Positions 34,493 to 43,001 of a stretch of 64,000 bases of DNA are shown one piece after another; position 1 is the first letter of the stretch; every line of letters begins with the position of its first letter. The stretch is from Variovorax brevis (lineage in GTDB: Bacteria; Pseudomonadota; Gammaproteobacteria; Burkholderiales; Burkholderiaceae_C), in assembly GCF_030317105.1 (NCBI RefSeq), contig NZ_JASZYG010000006.1, positions 1 through 64,000 on the forward strand. The letters are read 5' to 3'. The notes beneath the pieces are model-generated. The model made no database searches and had not been told where the DNA came from. It worked only from the letters and a program-made list of their open reading frames with translations. A program made the translations under genes and the position numbers.

Positions 34493-37093
34493 TCAGGCGG
34501 CAGCGGCCTGCGTCGATTCGAGGAAGTCCTGCGCAAAGCGCTGCAGCACGCCGCCCGCATCGTAGATCGAGACTTCCTCGGCAGTGTCGAGACGGCAGGT
34601 GACGGGCACCGGGACGGACTCGCCGCTCTTGCGGTGGATCACCAGCGTCAGCGTCGCGCGCGGACTGCGCACGCCGATCACGTCGAAGGTTTCGGTGCCA
34701 TCGATGCCCAGCGTCAGGCGCGTCACACCCGGCTTGAACTCCAGCGGCAGCACGCCCATGCCGATCAGGTTGGTGCGGTGGATGCGCTCGAAGCCCTCGG
34801 CCACGATCGCCTCGACGCCCGCGAGGCGCACGCCCTTGGCGGCCCAATCGCGCGAACTGCCCTGGCCGTAGTCGGCGCCGGCGATGATGATCAGGGGCTG
34901 CTTGCGTTGCATGTAGGTTTCGATGCCTTCCCACATGCGAACGACCTTGCCCTCGGGCTCAAGGCGCGTGAACGAGCCCTTCTTGACGGCGCCATTGATC
35001 ACGGCCATCTCGTTGACCAACTGCGGATTGGCGAAGGTGGCGCGCTGCGCGGTCAGATGGTCACCGCGATGCGTGGCGTAGGAATTGAAGTCCTCTTCGG
35101 GCAGGCCCATCCTGTGCAGGTACTCGCCCGCCGCGCTGTCGCGCAGGATGGCGTTGGACGGCGACAAGTGGTCGGTCGTGATGTTGTCAGGCAGCACGGC
35201 CAGCGGGCGCAGGCCCTTGAGCGTGCGCTCGCCGGCCAGCGCACCTTCCCAATACGGCGGCCGGCGAATGTAGGTGCTCTGCGGGCGCCAGTCGTACAGC
35301 GGACTGACCTTCTCGTTGCTCGCCACGCCCACCTTGAACATCGGCTCATACACGCGGCGGAAGTGTTCGGGCTTCACGCTGGCGGCAACGATGGCATCGA
35401 TCTCCGCGTCGCTCGGCCAGATGTCCTTGAGCGTGACAGGCTGGCCGTCCGGATCAATGCCCAGCACGTCCTTCTCGATGTCGAAGCGCACAGTGCCGGC
35501 GATGGCATAGGCCACGACCAGCGGCGGAGAGGCCAGGAACGCCTGCTTCGCATAGGGATGGATCCGGCCATCGAAGTTGCGGTTGCCCGAGAGCACAGCC
35601 GTGGCGTAAAGGTCACGCTCGATGATCTCCTGCTGGATCCGCGGGTCGAGTGCGCCCGACATGCCGTTGCAGGTGGTGCACGCAAAGGCCACGATGCCGA
35701 AGCCGAGCTTCTCAAGTTCGGGCAGCAACCCCGCATCTTCCAGATAGAGCTGCACGGCCTTCGAGCCCGGTGCCAGCGACGACTTGACCCACGGCTTGCG
35801 AAGGAGGCCGCGCGCGTTGGCATTGCGCGCCAACAGGCCGGCCGCGATGACGTTGCGCGGGTTGCTGGTGTTCGTGCAACTGGTGATCGCCGCGATGATC
35901 ACCGCCCCGTCGGGCATCTGGCCACGCACCTCTTCCCACGGGGCCGCAATGCCGCGCGCGGCCAACTCGGAAGTCGGCAAGCGCTTGTGCGGGTTGGAGG
36001 GGCCGGCCATGTTGCGCACCACGCTGGAAAGATCGAAGCGGATCACGCGCTCGTACTCCGCGCTCGCCAACGCATCCGCCCACAGCCCAGCCTCCTTCGC
36101 GTAGCGCTCGACAAGTTTCACCTGCTCGTCTTTCCGGCCGGTCAGCCGGAGGTAGTCGATGGTCTGCTGGTCGATGTAGAACATCGCCGCCGTGGCGCCG
36201 AACTCGGGTGTCATGTTGGAGATGGTCGCGCGGTCGCCCAGCGTCAACGCGGAAGCACCTTCGCCAAAGAATTCGAGGTACGCACCCACCACCTTCTCCT
36301 TGCGCAGGAACTCGGTGAGCGCCAGCACGATGTCGGTGGCGGTGATGTTGGGTTGCGGCTTGCCGGCTAGTTCCACGCCGACGATGTCGGGCAAACGCAT
36401 CCACGAGGCGCGGCCCAGCATGACGTTCTCAGCCTCCAGTCCGCCCACGCCGATGGCGATGACGCCCAGCGCGTCCACATGCGGCGTGTGGCTGTCGGTG
36501 CCAACCAGCGTGTCGGGGAAGGCCACGCCGCCCTTCGCGTGGATCACCGGCGACATCCGCTCCAGGTTGATCTGATGCATGATCCCGTTCCCCGGCGGGA
36601 TCACCTCGACGTTCTTGAACGCCTTCTTCGTCCACTCGATGAAGTGGAAGCGGTCTTCGTTGCGGCGGTCTTCCACGGCGCGGTTCTTGGCGAACGCATC
36701 CGGGTCGAACCCGGCGTACTCCACCGCCAGCGAGTGGTCCACGATGAGCTGCGTCGGCACCACCGGATTCACCTGCGCCGGATCGCCTCCCATGTCGGCA
36801 ATGGCGTCGCGCAGGCCGGCCAAGTCCACCAGCGCGGTCTGGCCGAGGATGTCGTGGCATACCACGCGCGTCGGGAACCACGGGAAGTCGAGGTCGCGCC
36901 TGCGCTCGATCAGTTGCGTGAGCGAGGCGGTGAGGATCGCCGGGTCGCAGCGGCGCACCAGGTTCTCGGCATGCACGCGCGAGGTGTAGGGCAGCCCGGC
37001 CCAGGCGCCGGGCTGAATCGCATCGACCGCTTCGCGTGCATCGAAGTAGTCCAGCGTCGTGTGGGGGAGTCGTTTTCGGTAGTCGGTGTTCAT
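34493..37093 (-). CDS. acnD: Fe/S-dependent 2-methylisocitrate dehydratase
   Basis: An 866-residue aconitase of the AcnD type, about the expected length. The [4Fe-4S] ligands are Cys406 in SCTNTSNP and Cys472/Cys475 in CTTCNG. The C-terminal swivel domain carries GADYGQGSSRDWAAKG. It dehydrates 2-methylcitrate to 2-methylaconitate. PrpF is required alongside AcnD, and the two are adjacent here, which supports AcnD rather than housekeeping AcnA. Gene order prpC-acnD-prpF is standard for beta-proteobacteria. A long open frame on the opposite strand is a by-product of high GC. Confidence 0.95.
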   Translation of the reverse strand: MNTDYRKRLPHTTLDYFDAREAVDAIQPGAWAGLPYTSRVHAENLVRRCDPAILTASLTQLIERRRDLDFPWFPTRVVCHDILGQTALVDLAGLRDAIADMGGDPAQVNPVVPTQLIVDHSLAVEYAGFDPDAFAKNRAVEDRRNEDRFHFIEWTKKAFKNVEVIPPGNGIMHQINLERMSPVIHAKGGVAFPDTLVGTDSHTPHVDALGVIAIGVGGLEAENVMLGRASWMRLPDIVGVELAGKPQPNITATDIVLALTEFLRKEKVVGAYLEFFGEGASALTLGDRATISNMTPEFGATAAMFYIDQQTIDYLRLTGRKDEQVKLVERYAKEAGLWADALASAEYERVIRFDLSSVVRNMAGPSNPHKRLPTSELAARGIAAPWEEVRGQMPDGAVIIAAITSCTNTSNPRNVIAAGLLARNANARGLLRKPWVKSSLAPGSKAVQLYLEDAGLLPELEKLGFGIVAFACTTCNGMSGALDPRIQQEIIERDLYATAVLSGNRNFDGRIHPYAKQAFLASPPLVVAYAIAGTVRFDIEKDVLGIDPDGQPVTLKDIWPSDAEIDAIVAASVKPEHFRRVYEPMFKVGVASNEKVSPLYDWRPQSTYIRRPPYWEGALAGERTLKGLRPLAVLPDNITTDHLSPSNAILRDSAAGEYLHRMGLPEEDFNSYATHRGDHLTAQRATFANPQLVNEMAVINGAVKKGSFTRLEPEGKVVRMWEGIETYMQRKQPLIIIAGADYGQGSSRDWAAKGVRLAGVEAIVAEGFERIHRTNLIGMGVLPLEFKPGVTRLTLGIDGTETFDVIGVRSPRATLTLVIHRKSGESVPVPVTCRLDTAEEVSIYDAGGVLQRFAQDFLESTQAAAA

Positions 37094-37126
37094 GGCGGGC
37101 CCATCAGGCGGCTGGCGGAATGGAAG

Positions 37127-38284
37127 TTACTTGCGGTCGCCGATTGCCACGAAGGCGAGGTCTTCCGGGCCGGTGTAGTTGGCGCTCGGGCGGATGATCT
37201 TGTTGTCGATGCGCTGCTCGATGATGTGCGCGGCCCAGCCCGAGGTGCGCGCGATCACGAACAGCGGCGTGAACATCGCCGTGGGCACGCCCATCATGTG
37301 GTAGCTCACCGCGCTGAACCAGTCGAGGTTGGGGAACATCTTCCTGGCGTCCCACATCACGCTCTCGAGCCGCTCGGCGATGTCGAACATCTTGGTCGAA
37401 CCTGCTTCCTGCGACAGCGCCCTGGCCACGCGCTTGATGACGACGTTGCGCGGGTCGCTCACCGTGTAGACGGGGTGCCCGAAGCCGATGACGACTTCCT
37501 TCGCCTCGACACGGCGGCGCACGTCGGCTTCGGCGTCATCGGGTGAGTCGTAGCGCTTCTGGATCTCGAACGCGACCTCGTTCGCGCCACCGTGCCTGGG
37601 GCCACGCAGCGCGCCGATGGCGCCGGTGATGGCCGAGTAGACATCGGAGCCGGTGCCGGCCACCACGCGGGCCGCGAAGGTGCTGGCGTTGAACTCATGC
37701 TCGGCGTAGAGGTTGAGCGATGTATGCATCGCGCGCTCCCAACTCGCGGAAGGCTTTCGACCGTGCAGCAGATGCAGGAAGTGCGCGCCGATGGAGTCGT
37801 CATCCGTCTCCACCTCGACGCGCTTGCCCTGCGTCGACCAGTGGTACCAGTAGAGCAGCATCGAGCCGAGCGAGGCCATCAGCCGGTCGGCGATGTCGCG
37901 CGCACCGGGCAGGTTGTGGTCGTCCTTCTCGGGCAGCACGCAGCCGAGCGTGGAGGCGCCGGTGCGCATCACGTCCATCGGGTGCGCGCCGGCTGGCAGT
38001 TGTTCCAGCGCCTGCTTGACGCTGGCGGGCAGGCCGCGCATGGCCTTGAGGCGGTCCTTGTAGGCGCGCAATTCGGCGGCCGTGGGCAGCTTGCCATGCA
38101 CCAGCAGGTGGGCGATCTCCTCGGACTCGCAGACCTCGGCGATGTCCAGGATGTCGTAGCCGCGGTAGTGCAGGTCATTGCCTGTGCGCCCCACGGTGCA
38201 CAGCGCGGTGTTGCCGGCGGTCACGCCCGACAGGGCGACGGACTTCTTCGGCCTGAAGCCGGTGGGTGAAGTGAGGGCGTTCAT
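37127..38284 (-). CDS. prpC: 2-methylcitrate synthase
   Basis: A 385-residue type II citrate-synthase-fold enzyme that condenses propionyl-CoA with oxaloacetate. It has [20 protein letters not shown] near the N-terminus, [12 protein letters not shown] and [13 protein letters not shown] with the two catalytic histidines, and a C-terminal [18 protein letters not shown]. The context (acnD, prpF) distinguishes it from citrate synthase. Its ATG overlaps the thioesterase stop (ATGA, 38281-38284), so the two are coupled. Confidence 0.95.
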   Translation of the reverse strand: MNALTSPTGFRPKKSVALSGVTAGNTALCTVGRTGNDLHYRGYDILDIAEVCESEEIAHLLVHGKLPTAAELRAYKDRLKAMRGLPASVKQALEQLPAGAHPMDVMRTGASTLGCVLPEKDDHNLPGARDIADRLMASLGSMLLYWYHWSTQGKRVEVETDDDSIGAHFLHLLHGRKPSASWERAMHTSLNLYAEHEFNASTFAARVVAGTGSDVYSAITGAIGALRGPRHGGANEVAFEIQKRYDSPDDAEADVRRRVEAKEVVIGFGHPVYTVSDPRNVVIKRVARALSQEAGSTKMFDIAERLESVMWDARKMFPNLDWFSAVSYHMMGVPTAMFTPLFVIARTSGWAAHIIEQRIDNKIIRPSANYTGPEDLAFVAIGDRK

Positions 38285-38682
38285 GCGATCTCCAGTTCTT
38301 TTTTCAGGTAGGTGTGGGGGATCCGGGCGGGCTTGCCTTGGGCATCGACCGCCACCATCTCGAAGACGCCATTGAGCGCGACGCCTGGCTCTTCGCCGAG
38401 ACGCTCCGCGATGCCAGTGACGCAGACGGTCATCGAGCTGCGTCCAACGCGGCTCACGAATGCGCGCAGCCGCAGCACGCTGCCGACCGGCACGCGCGAC
38501 ACGAACTGCGCGTCGCTGCAGCGCGCCATCACCACATCCGATTTCGCGTACTGGCGCGCTGCCAGGAAGGCGGCCTTGGACATCAGCAGGAGCGCATTGC
38601 CGCCGAACAGCGTCCCGTAGTGGTTCGCGTGCTCGGGGAACACGATTTCGGCGACATCGATGGCGTGCTTGTCTTCAGTCAT
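38281..38682 (-). CDS. Hot-dog acyl-CoA thioesterase
   Basis: A 133-residue hot-dog thioesterase of the YciA/BFIT type: [22 protein letters not shown] with the usual HxN...GG active-site loop, and [17 protein letters not shown]. The ATG at 38682 is the natural start; the frame runs on upstream into the regulator gene on the other strand. It is the first gene of the prp operon and overlaps prpC. It could relieve CoA sequestration by hydrolysing propionyl-CoA or another short acyl-CoA; this is inference. Confidence 0.88.
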   Translation of the reverse strand: MTEDKHAIDVAEIVFPEHANHYGTLFGGNALLLMSKAAFLAARQYAKSDVVMARCSDAQFVSRVPVGSVLRLRAFVSRVGRSSMTVCVTGIAERLGEEPGVALNGVFEMVAVDAQGKPARIPHTYLKKELEIA

Positions 38683-38683
38683 G

Positions 38684-38785
38684 CTTCGCAATTTACGCAA
38701 ACTCGGCGCCATAATGAAGGACTGAAATGGCGAATGATTGCGAATGAAAGACTTCAAATTTGCGAAGTTTGCGAAGATTGCGAAG
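38684..38785. promoter_or_regulatory. Operator array of 9-bp repeats between prp operon and its regulator
   Basis: Three head-to-tail copies of a 9-bp unit occupy 38759-38785 (TTTGCGAAG, TTTGCGAAG, ATTGCGAAG), with a fourth related unit ATTGCGAAT at 38737-38745. On the other side, CTTCGCAAT (38684-38692), the exact inverse of ATTGCGAAG, is followed directly by TTACGCAAA (38693-38701). The set lies between the divergent thioesterase-prpC operon and the XRE/IrrE-type regulator. It is probably bound by that regulator; relatives (RamB, ScfR/PrpR) bind TTTGCAA-like sites. Confidence 0.7.
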
Positions 38786-38814
38786 ATTAGAAACGACATG
38801 TGGGGTGGCGACTG

Positions 38815-40278
38815 ATGCGCAAGACTTTCATGGGCGTGCGCCTGCGCAAACTCCGCAGCGAGCGCGGCATGAGCCAGGTGGCGCTGGCGAATGCACTCGG
38901 GTTGTCGCCCAGCTACCTGAATCAACTGGAGCAGAACCAACGGCCGCTGACCGTCGCGGTGCTGCTCAAGATCAGCCGCGCCCTCGGCGTCGATGTGCAG
39001 CAGTTCTCCGACGACGAGGAGGCGCGCCTGGTGGCAGGCATGCGCGATGCGGTGGCCGACAACCCCGGTGGCGATGCCATCGCGATGCCCGAACTGACGG
39101 AGATCGCGTCGCAGATGCCTGCGGTGGGACGCGCCCTCATCGCGCTGCATCGCCGCCATCAGGAGGCACTGGAACGTCTGGAAGCCATGGCTGGCGAACT
39201 GGGGGACGGGCGCGGAGACATGGCGCGTGGACGCCCGATGCCCTTCGAGGTGGTGCGCGACTTCTTCTTGGCTCATCAAAACCATTTCGACACGCTGGAC
39301 GTGGCCGCGGAATCGCTGGCCGGCGAAGCGCGCGCGCATGGCGGACCGTTGGGCGCATGGCTCATGCAACGGCTCATGAAGCAGCACGGCGTGCGCGTGG
39401 TGCCGACGGATGAAGGCGCCGAGTTGAGCCAGCGCCGCTACGACCCGGCCAGCCGTGTGCTGCGGCTGTCGTCCAGCCTGGAGCCGGGACAGCAAGCCTT
39501 TCAGCTCGCCACGCAACTGGCGTTGCTGGAGCAATCGGCGCTCATCGAGTCACTGGTGCAAAGCGCGGGCCTTGGCGATGCCGCTGCGCACGGCCTTGCG
39601 CGCATCGGCCTGGCCAACTACTTTGCGGGGGCGCTGTTGCTGCCCTATGGCGCCTTCCTCGGCGCAGCGGAAAACCTGCGCTATGACATCGACCAGCTCG
39701 CGCGGCGGTTCGGCGTCGGCTTCGAGACGGTCTGCCACCGCCTGAGCACGCTGCAACGACCCGATGCGCCGGGCGTGCCCTTCTTCTTCATCCGCGTGGA
39801 CCGGGCGGGCAACATCTCCAAGCGCCAATCGGCCACGCATTTCCACTTCTCCAAGACGGGCGGCACCTGCCCCTTGTGGAACGTGTACGAAGCCTTCGCG
39901 CAGCCGGGGCGCATCCTGCCGCAGCTGGCGCGCATGCCCGACGGCAGGGCCTACCTGTGGATTGCCCGCACCGTGTCGCACGGTCAACGCGGCTTCGGCT
40001 CACCCAGCAAGACCTTCTCCATCGGGCTGGGTTGCGATGTGCGCTACGCGCCGCGGCTGGTCTACGCCAAGGGTCTGGACCTGAAGGATCCGGAGGTGCC
40101 CACGCCGATCGGCATGGGCTGCAAGGTCTGCGAGCGCGTGGCGTGCCCACAGCGGGCCTTTCCGTTCGTCGGCCGGCCGCTGGACGTGAACGAGAACGAA
40201 AGCCGGTTCACGCCTTATGCGGTGGCTGAGAGCCAACCTGCCGCGGCGCCCTCGCGCAAGAACAAGGGCACCGGCTGA
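38815..40278 (+). CDS. XRE-family short-chain-fatty-acyl regulator of the prp operon
   Basis: A 487-residue regulator with an N-terminal XRE helix-turn-helix (VRLRKLRSERGMSQVALANA, SPSYLNQLEQNQRPLTVAVL), a central IrrE/ImmA-like metallopeptidase-type domain, and a C-terminal domain with CxxC-type cysteines (GCKVCERVACPQR). This is the layout of the ScfR/RamB/PrpR group, which senses propionyl- or methylcitrate-derived signals and controls methylcitrate and glyoxylate genes. The ATG at 38815 is preferred over the GTG at 38800. It is divergent from the prp operon, and the repeat array lies between them. Confidence 0.9.
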   Translation: MRKTFMGVRLRKLRSERGMSQVALANALGLSPSYLNQLEQNQRPLTVAVLLKISRALGVDVQQFSDDEEARLVAGMRDAVADNPGGDAIAMPELTEIASQMPAVGRALIALHRRHQEALERLEAMAGELGDGRGDMARGRPMPFEVVRDFFLAHQNHFDTLDVAAESLAGEARAHGGPLGAWLMQRLMKQHGVRVVPTDEGAELSQRRYDPASRVLRLSSSLEPGQQAFQLATQLALLEQSALIESLVQSAGLGDAAAHGLARIGLANYFAGALLLPYGAFLGAAENLRYDIDQLARRFGVGFETVCHRLSTLQRPDAPGVPFFFIRVDRAGNISKRQSATHFHFSKTGGTCPLWNVYEAFAQPGRILPQLARMPDGRAYLWIARTVSHGQRGFGSPSKTFSIGLGCDVRYAPRLVYAKGLDLKDPEVPTPIGMGCKVCERVACPQRAFPFVGRPLDVNENESRFTPYAVAESQPAAAPSRKNKGTG

Positions 40279-40410
40279 TCGGCCCGAGTACGTCGCGCAG
40301 CAGCCACGCGGCTGCGGCATGTTGGCCAGCGCCGCCCCGGTCTCCGGCAAGCCGCGGGTCTTGAGGCCGGGGTCAGGGTTGATGCATGGATTGGCGGACG
40401 GCTGGGATCG

Positions 40411-40444
40411 ACTAAGTATGGTAAGGTAATACCTAGAGATACCT
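40411..40444. promoter_or_regulatory. Likely promoter/operator of the toxin-antitoxin pair
   Basis: The region just upstream of the antitoxin has the perfect 11-bp inverted repeat AGGTAATACCT (40424-40434), flanked by GGTA (40420-40423) and ATACCT (40439-40444) half-sites. TA antitoxins of the ribbon-helix-helix type usually bind such repeats to repress their own operon. It lies 13-40 bases from the antitoxin start. Confidence 0.5.
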
Positions 40445-40457
40445 GATGGAGGCTGCC

Positions 40458-40748
40458 ATGGCTGCTCCTGCCGTTCGCCCGGTGGCGATCAAGATCGACG
40501 AGGACACCAAGGCCCGCGTGAAGCGGCTGGCCGAGGCGCGCCATCGCACGTCGCATTGGCTGATGCGCGAGGCCATCACCCAGTATGTGAATCGCGAGGA
40601 AAAGCGCGAGGCGTTCCGTCAGGACGCGCTCAAGGCTTGGGAAGCGTACCGCACCACCGGCATGCATGTGACCGCCGATGAGGCCGATGCCTGGCTGGCT
40701 GAACTCGAAGAGGGTAAAGACATCGAACCTCCGGCATGCCACGGCTGA
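40458..40748 (+). CDS. Ribbon-helix-helix antitoxin (CopG/ParD-like)
   Basis: A 96-residue protein with a ribbon-helix-helix DNA-binding fold at residues 8-50 (RPVAIKIDEDTKARVKRLAEARHRT in two parts, 'RPVAIKIDEDTKARVK', 'RLAEARHRTSHWLMREAI') and an acidic C-terminal toxin-binding tail. The ATG at 40458 is chosen over that at 40446 because GGAGG lies five bases before it. Its 3' end overlaps the toxin start by 13 bases. Autoregulation by the repeat just upstream is likely. Confidence 0.85.
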   Translation: MAAPAVRPVAIKIDEDTKARVKRLAEARHRTSHWLMREAITQYVNREEKREAFRQDALKAWEAYRTTGMHVTADEADAWLAELEEGKDIEPPACHG

Positions 40749-41026
40749 TCTGGGCGCAGCCTGCGCTGCTCGATGTGCAGCGCCTCTATCGCTTCCTGGC
40801 TCCCAAGAACCTCGATGCCGCCAGGCGGGCGGTGAAAGCCATCCGCCAGGGCGTCAAGGTGCTGGGGCAGCAACCTGGCATTGGGCGTCCCATCGAGGAT
40901 CTGCCCGAGGAGTTCCGCGAGTGGATCATCGACTTTGGCAATAGCGGCTACGTGGCCCGCTACCGCCTTGACCCGGATGCCGTCGTCATCCTCGCCGTGC
41001 GGCATCAGAAGGAGGTCGGTTTCTGA
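40736..41026 (+). CDS. RelE/ParE-family toxin
   Basis: A 96-residue RelE/ParE-fold toxin: LIWAQPALLDVQRLYRFLAPKN at the N-terminus, IRQGVKVLGQQPGIGRP, and YVARYRLDPDAVVILAVRHQKE at the C-terminus (RYR and VRHQKE are typical family segments). The overlap with the antitoxin gene shows a coupled toxin-antitoxin unit. ParE members target gyrase and RelE members cleave mRNA; the sequence does not decide between them, although the DAARRAVKAI helix leans to ParE. It sits in a short accessory patch beside an IS remnant and a tRNA gene. Confidence 0.87.
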   Translation: MPRLIWAQPALLDVQRLYRFLAPKNLDAARRAVKAIRQGVKVLGQQPGIGRPIEDLPEEFREWIIDFGNSGYVARYRLDPDAVVILAVRHQKEVGF

Positions 41027-41029
41027 CTG

Positions 41030-41528
41030 TTGGTGAGGCGATGCCGCGACGCGATGGTGAAGCCGCAAGTTGGTATCGAGCAATGCGATCTGAGCGAACG
41101 GCGCTTATGCAGGCTTGTGGGGCTCTCCCGTGACAGCTACCGCAATCCACCCGAAGTCGATCATGGTGGCGATGGCCGCACGCTTGGCCTCTGGGGCCAA
41201 CGCTTTACCCCGAAGGCGGTGTTCAGCGCGTGAATGTCCAGGTGGGCTTCTGCCAACAGCTTCTTGCGCTTGTTGTTCTCCGCCTCGAGTTCACGCAACC
41301 GCTTGGCATCGGGCACGTCCATGCCCCCGTACTTGGCGCGCCACTTGTAGAAAGTCGCGTCGCTGAAGCCGCCTTTGCGTCACAGATCCTTGATCGGAAA
41401 ACCCGACTCGGCCTGCTTGATGAACCCGATGATCTGCTCCTCGGTGTATCTGCTCTTTCTCATGTCCGTCATTCTCCAAGTTGACGGACTTCACTGCCAC
41501 TATGCTGGTACGGCTGGGGGGCAGATCA
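41030..41528 (-). mobile_element. IS3-family remnant, truncated with an internal inversion
   Basis: On the minus strand, 41463 down to about 41170 encodes IS3-type OrfA: MRKSRYTEEQIIGFIKQAES, FYKWRAKYGGMDVPDAKRL, LEAENNKRKKLLAEAHLDIH. It has an in-frame TGA (about 41383) where the family has Cys in DLCRKGGF. The start of OrfB (ALAPEAKRAAIATMI) follows in the -1 frame. The next OrfB piece (LSERRLCRLVGLSRDSYRNPPE, about 41090-41155) lies on the plus strand, so part of the element has been turned round at about 41160. The rest of OrfB is missing. A terminal-repeat-like end (TGATCTGCCCCCC, read on the minus strand from 41528) lies 12 bases from the tRNA. The element cannot move by itself. Confidence 0.82.
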
Positions 41529-41540
41529 CACGGGGAAAAA

Positions 41541-41616
41541 TGGTGCCGCTTGTCGGAATCGAACTGACGACCTTCCGCTTACAAGGCGGGTGCTCTACCA
41601 ACTGAGCTAAAGCGGC
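41541..41616 (-). tRNA. tRNA-Thr (anticodon UGU)
   Basis: A 76-base cloverleaf read on the minus strand: acceptor stem GCCGCTT/AAGCGGC, D arm GCTCAGTTGGTAGAGC, anticodon loop CTTGTAA giving UGU (threonine), T loop TTCGATT and an encoded CCA end (TGG at 41541-41543). There are two weak pairs: C.A at the top of the anticodon stem and A.C in the T stem. It is upstream of sspB in the same direction, 48 bases from nothing else, and marks the edge of the small accessory patch. Confidence 0.92.
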
Positions 41617-41664
41617 GTGGACTGGCATTCTATCGGCGCGGCGCGCCGCGAATGCCGGCCGGGA

Positions 41665-42243
41665 TTATTTGATGCGCTTGAGTGACGGGCGCGCCCCACC
41701 GCCGGCAGGCGGCTTCGGCGGCTCGTCGGTGCCGGGCGAGGATGTCGCCGAGCCGCCTCCGGCATCGTCGGCGGCTTCATCGCCGGTCACGAGATGCACG
41801 ATGCGCGCGTCGCCCTCCACCCCACCTCGCGGCGCGCCGCGCGCAGGCTGCGTCACCGCCAAGCTGGAGCCCGTGGAGGGGTGGTCCGCCGAGCTAGCCG
41901 GTGCAGGAGACGCCACAGGCGCCGGAAAGGCCATTCCCTGCCCGTTCTCACGGGCGTAAATGGCAATCACGCGTCCGACCGGCACGCAGATCTCGCGCGC
42001 CGTGCCCGCAAAACGGGCCTTGAATTCGATGAATTCATTGCCGAGCTTGAGAGAGCTGGTCGCATCGAAGCTGATGTTCAGCACGATCTCGCCGTTCTTC
42101 ACGTACTCGCGCGGCACCTGGACGGTGTCGTCCACCTGCACCGCCACGTACGGCGTGAAGCCGTTGTCGGTGCACCACTCGTACAGCGCCCGGATGAGGT
42201 ACGGGCGCGTGGACGACGACTCTAACGCGCTGATCATGGACAT
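41665..42243 (-). CDS. sspB: ClpXP protease specificity-enhancing factor SspB
   Basis: A 192-residue SspB adaptor that brings ssrA-tagged proteins to ClpXP. The folded domain (residues 1-105) has STRPYLIRALYEWCTDNGFTPYVAV (in parts 'STRPYLIRALYEWC', 'DNGFTPYVAV'), REYVKNGEIVLNIS and AREICVPVGRVIAIYARENG. A long flexible Pro/Ala/Gly-rich tail follows. The tail ends in a basic segment (RPSLKRIK) of the kind that docks on the ClpX zinc domain. It follows sspA, as in most proteobacteria. Confidence 0.93.
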   Translation of the reverse strand: MSMISALESSSTRPYLIRALYEWCTDNGFTPYVAVQVDDTVQVPREYVKNGEIVLNISFDATSSLKLGNEFIEFKARFAGTAREICVPVGRVIAIYARENGQGMAFPAPVASPAPASSADHPSTGSSLAVTQPARGAPRGGVEGDARIVHLVTGDEAADDAGGGSATSSPGTDEPPKPPAGGGARPSLKRIK

Positions 42244-42289
42244 GCGTGGCTGTGGCCTTCGAGTTGCGCTGTGCTTGCTTGCGATGCGC

Positions 42290-42901
42290 TTACTTGCGCA
42301 TCACCTTTTCGGACGGGGTCAGCGCTTCAATATACGCCGGACGCGAAAAGATGCGCTCAGCATACTTGAGCAGCGGCGCGGCGTTCTTGCTGAGGTCGAT
42401 GCCGTAGTAGTCCAGGCGCCACAGCAGCGGCGCGATGGCCACGTCGAGCATCGAGAAGTTGTCGCCCAGCATGTACTTGTTCTTGAGGAACACCGGGGCA
42501 AGCTGCGTGAGGCGGTCGCGGATGTGCGAGCGCGCCTTTTCGAGCGCCTTCTCATTGCCCTTGGCCGTGCGGTTTTCCAGCGTCGACACGTGCACGAAGA
42601 GTTCCTTCTCGAAGTTGAGCAGGAACAGGCGAACACGCGCACGGTCGACCGGGTCGCCGGGCATCAGCTGCGGATGCGGGAAGCGCTCGTCGATGTACTC
42701 GTTGATGATGTTCGACTCATACAGGATGAGGTCGCGCTCGACCAGGATCGGAACCTGGCCGTACGGGTTCATCACGCTGATGTCTTCGGGCTTGTTGTAG
42801 AGATCGACGTCGCGAATCTCGAAGTCCATTCCCTTTTCGAACAGCACAAAGCGGCAACGATGGGAAAAGGGGCAGGTCGTTCCTGAATAAAGCACCATCA
42901 T
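42290..42901 (-). CDS. sspA: Stringent starvation protein A (GST fold)
   Basis: A 203-residue GST-fold protein: N-terminal thioredoxin-like domain with TTCPFSHRCRFVLFEKGMDF and VPILVERDLILYESNIINEY, then an all-helical C-terminal domain. SspA binds RNA polymerase and alters transcription on starvation; the catalytic cysteine/serine of true GSTs is not required. Good ribosome site (GGAG) before the ATG at 42901. It lies between the pet terminator and sspB, with 46 bases to sspB. Confidence 0.95.
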   Translation of the reverse strand: MMVLYSGTTCPFSHRCRFVLFEKGMDFEIRDVDLYNKPEDISVMNPYGQVPILVERDLILYESNIINEYIDERFPHPQLMPGDPVDRARVRLFLLNFEKELFVHVSTLENRTAKGNEKALEKARSHIRDRLTQLAPVFLKNKYMLGDNFSMLDVAIAPLLWRLDYYGIDLSKNAAPLLKYAERIFSRPAYIEALTPSEKVMRK

Positions 42902-42920
42902 GGCGAGAGACTCCTAAAAA

Positions 42921-42957
42921 TCAAAAAGAGTGGGTCGCGTCATCGGCAACCCACTCT
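42921..42957 (-). terminator. Rho-independent terminator of petABC
   Basis: Read on the minus strand, the stem AGAGTGGGT/ACCCACTCT (42949-42957 with 42927-42935) has a 13-base loop and runs into CTTTTTGATTTTT. It lies between the petC stop and the sspA start and faces the pet genes. Confidence 0.85.
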
Positions 42958-43001
42958 GCGAGACCGAAAGCGCTTGGCGCTCCGGCCGGTGATGAAACGA
43001 A

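Noticed and set aside
34634-36370. A 578-codon open frame on the strand opposite acnD
   Set aside because: It follows the codon pattern of acnD exactly, is rich in Arg/His/Gly, has no family likeness and arises from high GC at third positions.
41230-41484. Plus-strand frame over the IS remnant
   Set aside because: It is the complement of the OrfA coding sequence and has no likeness of its own.
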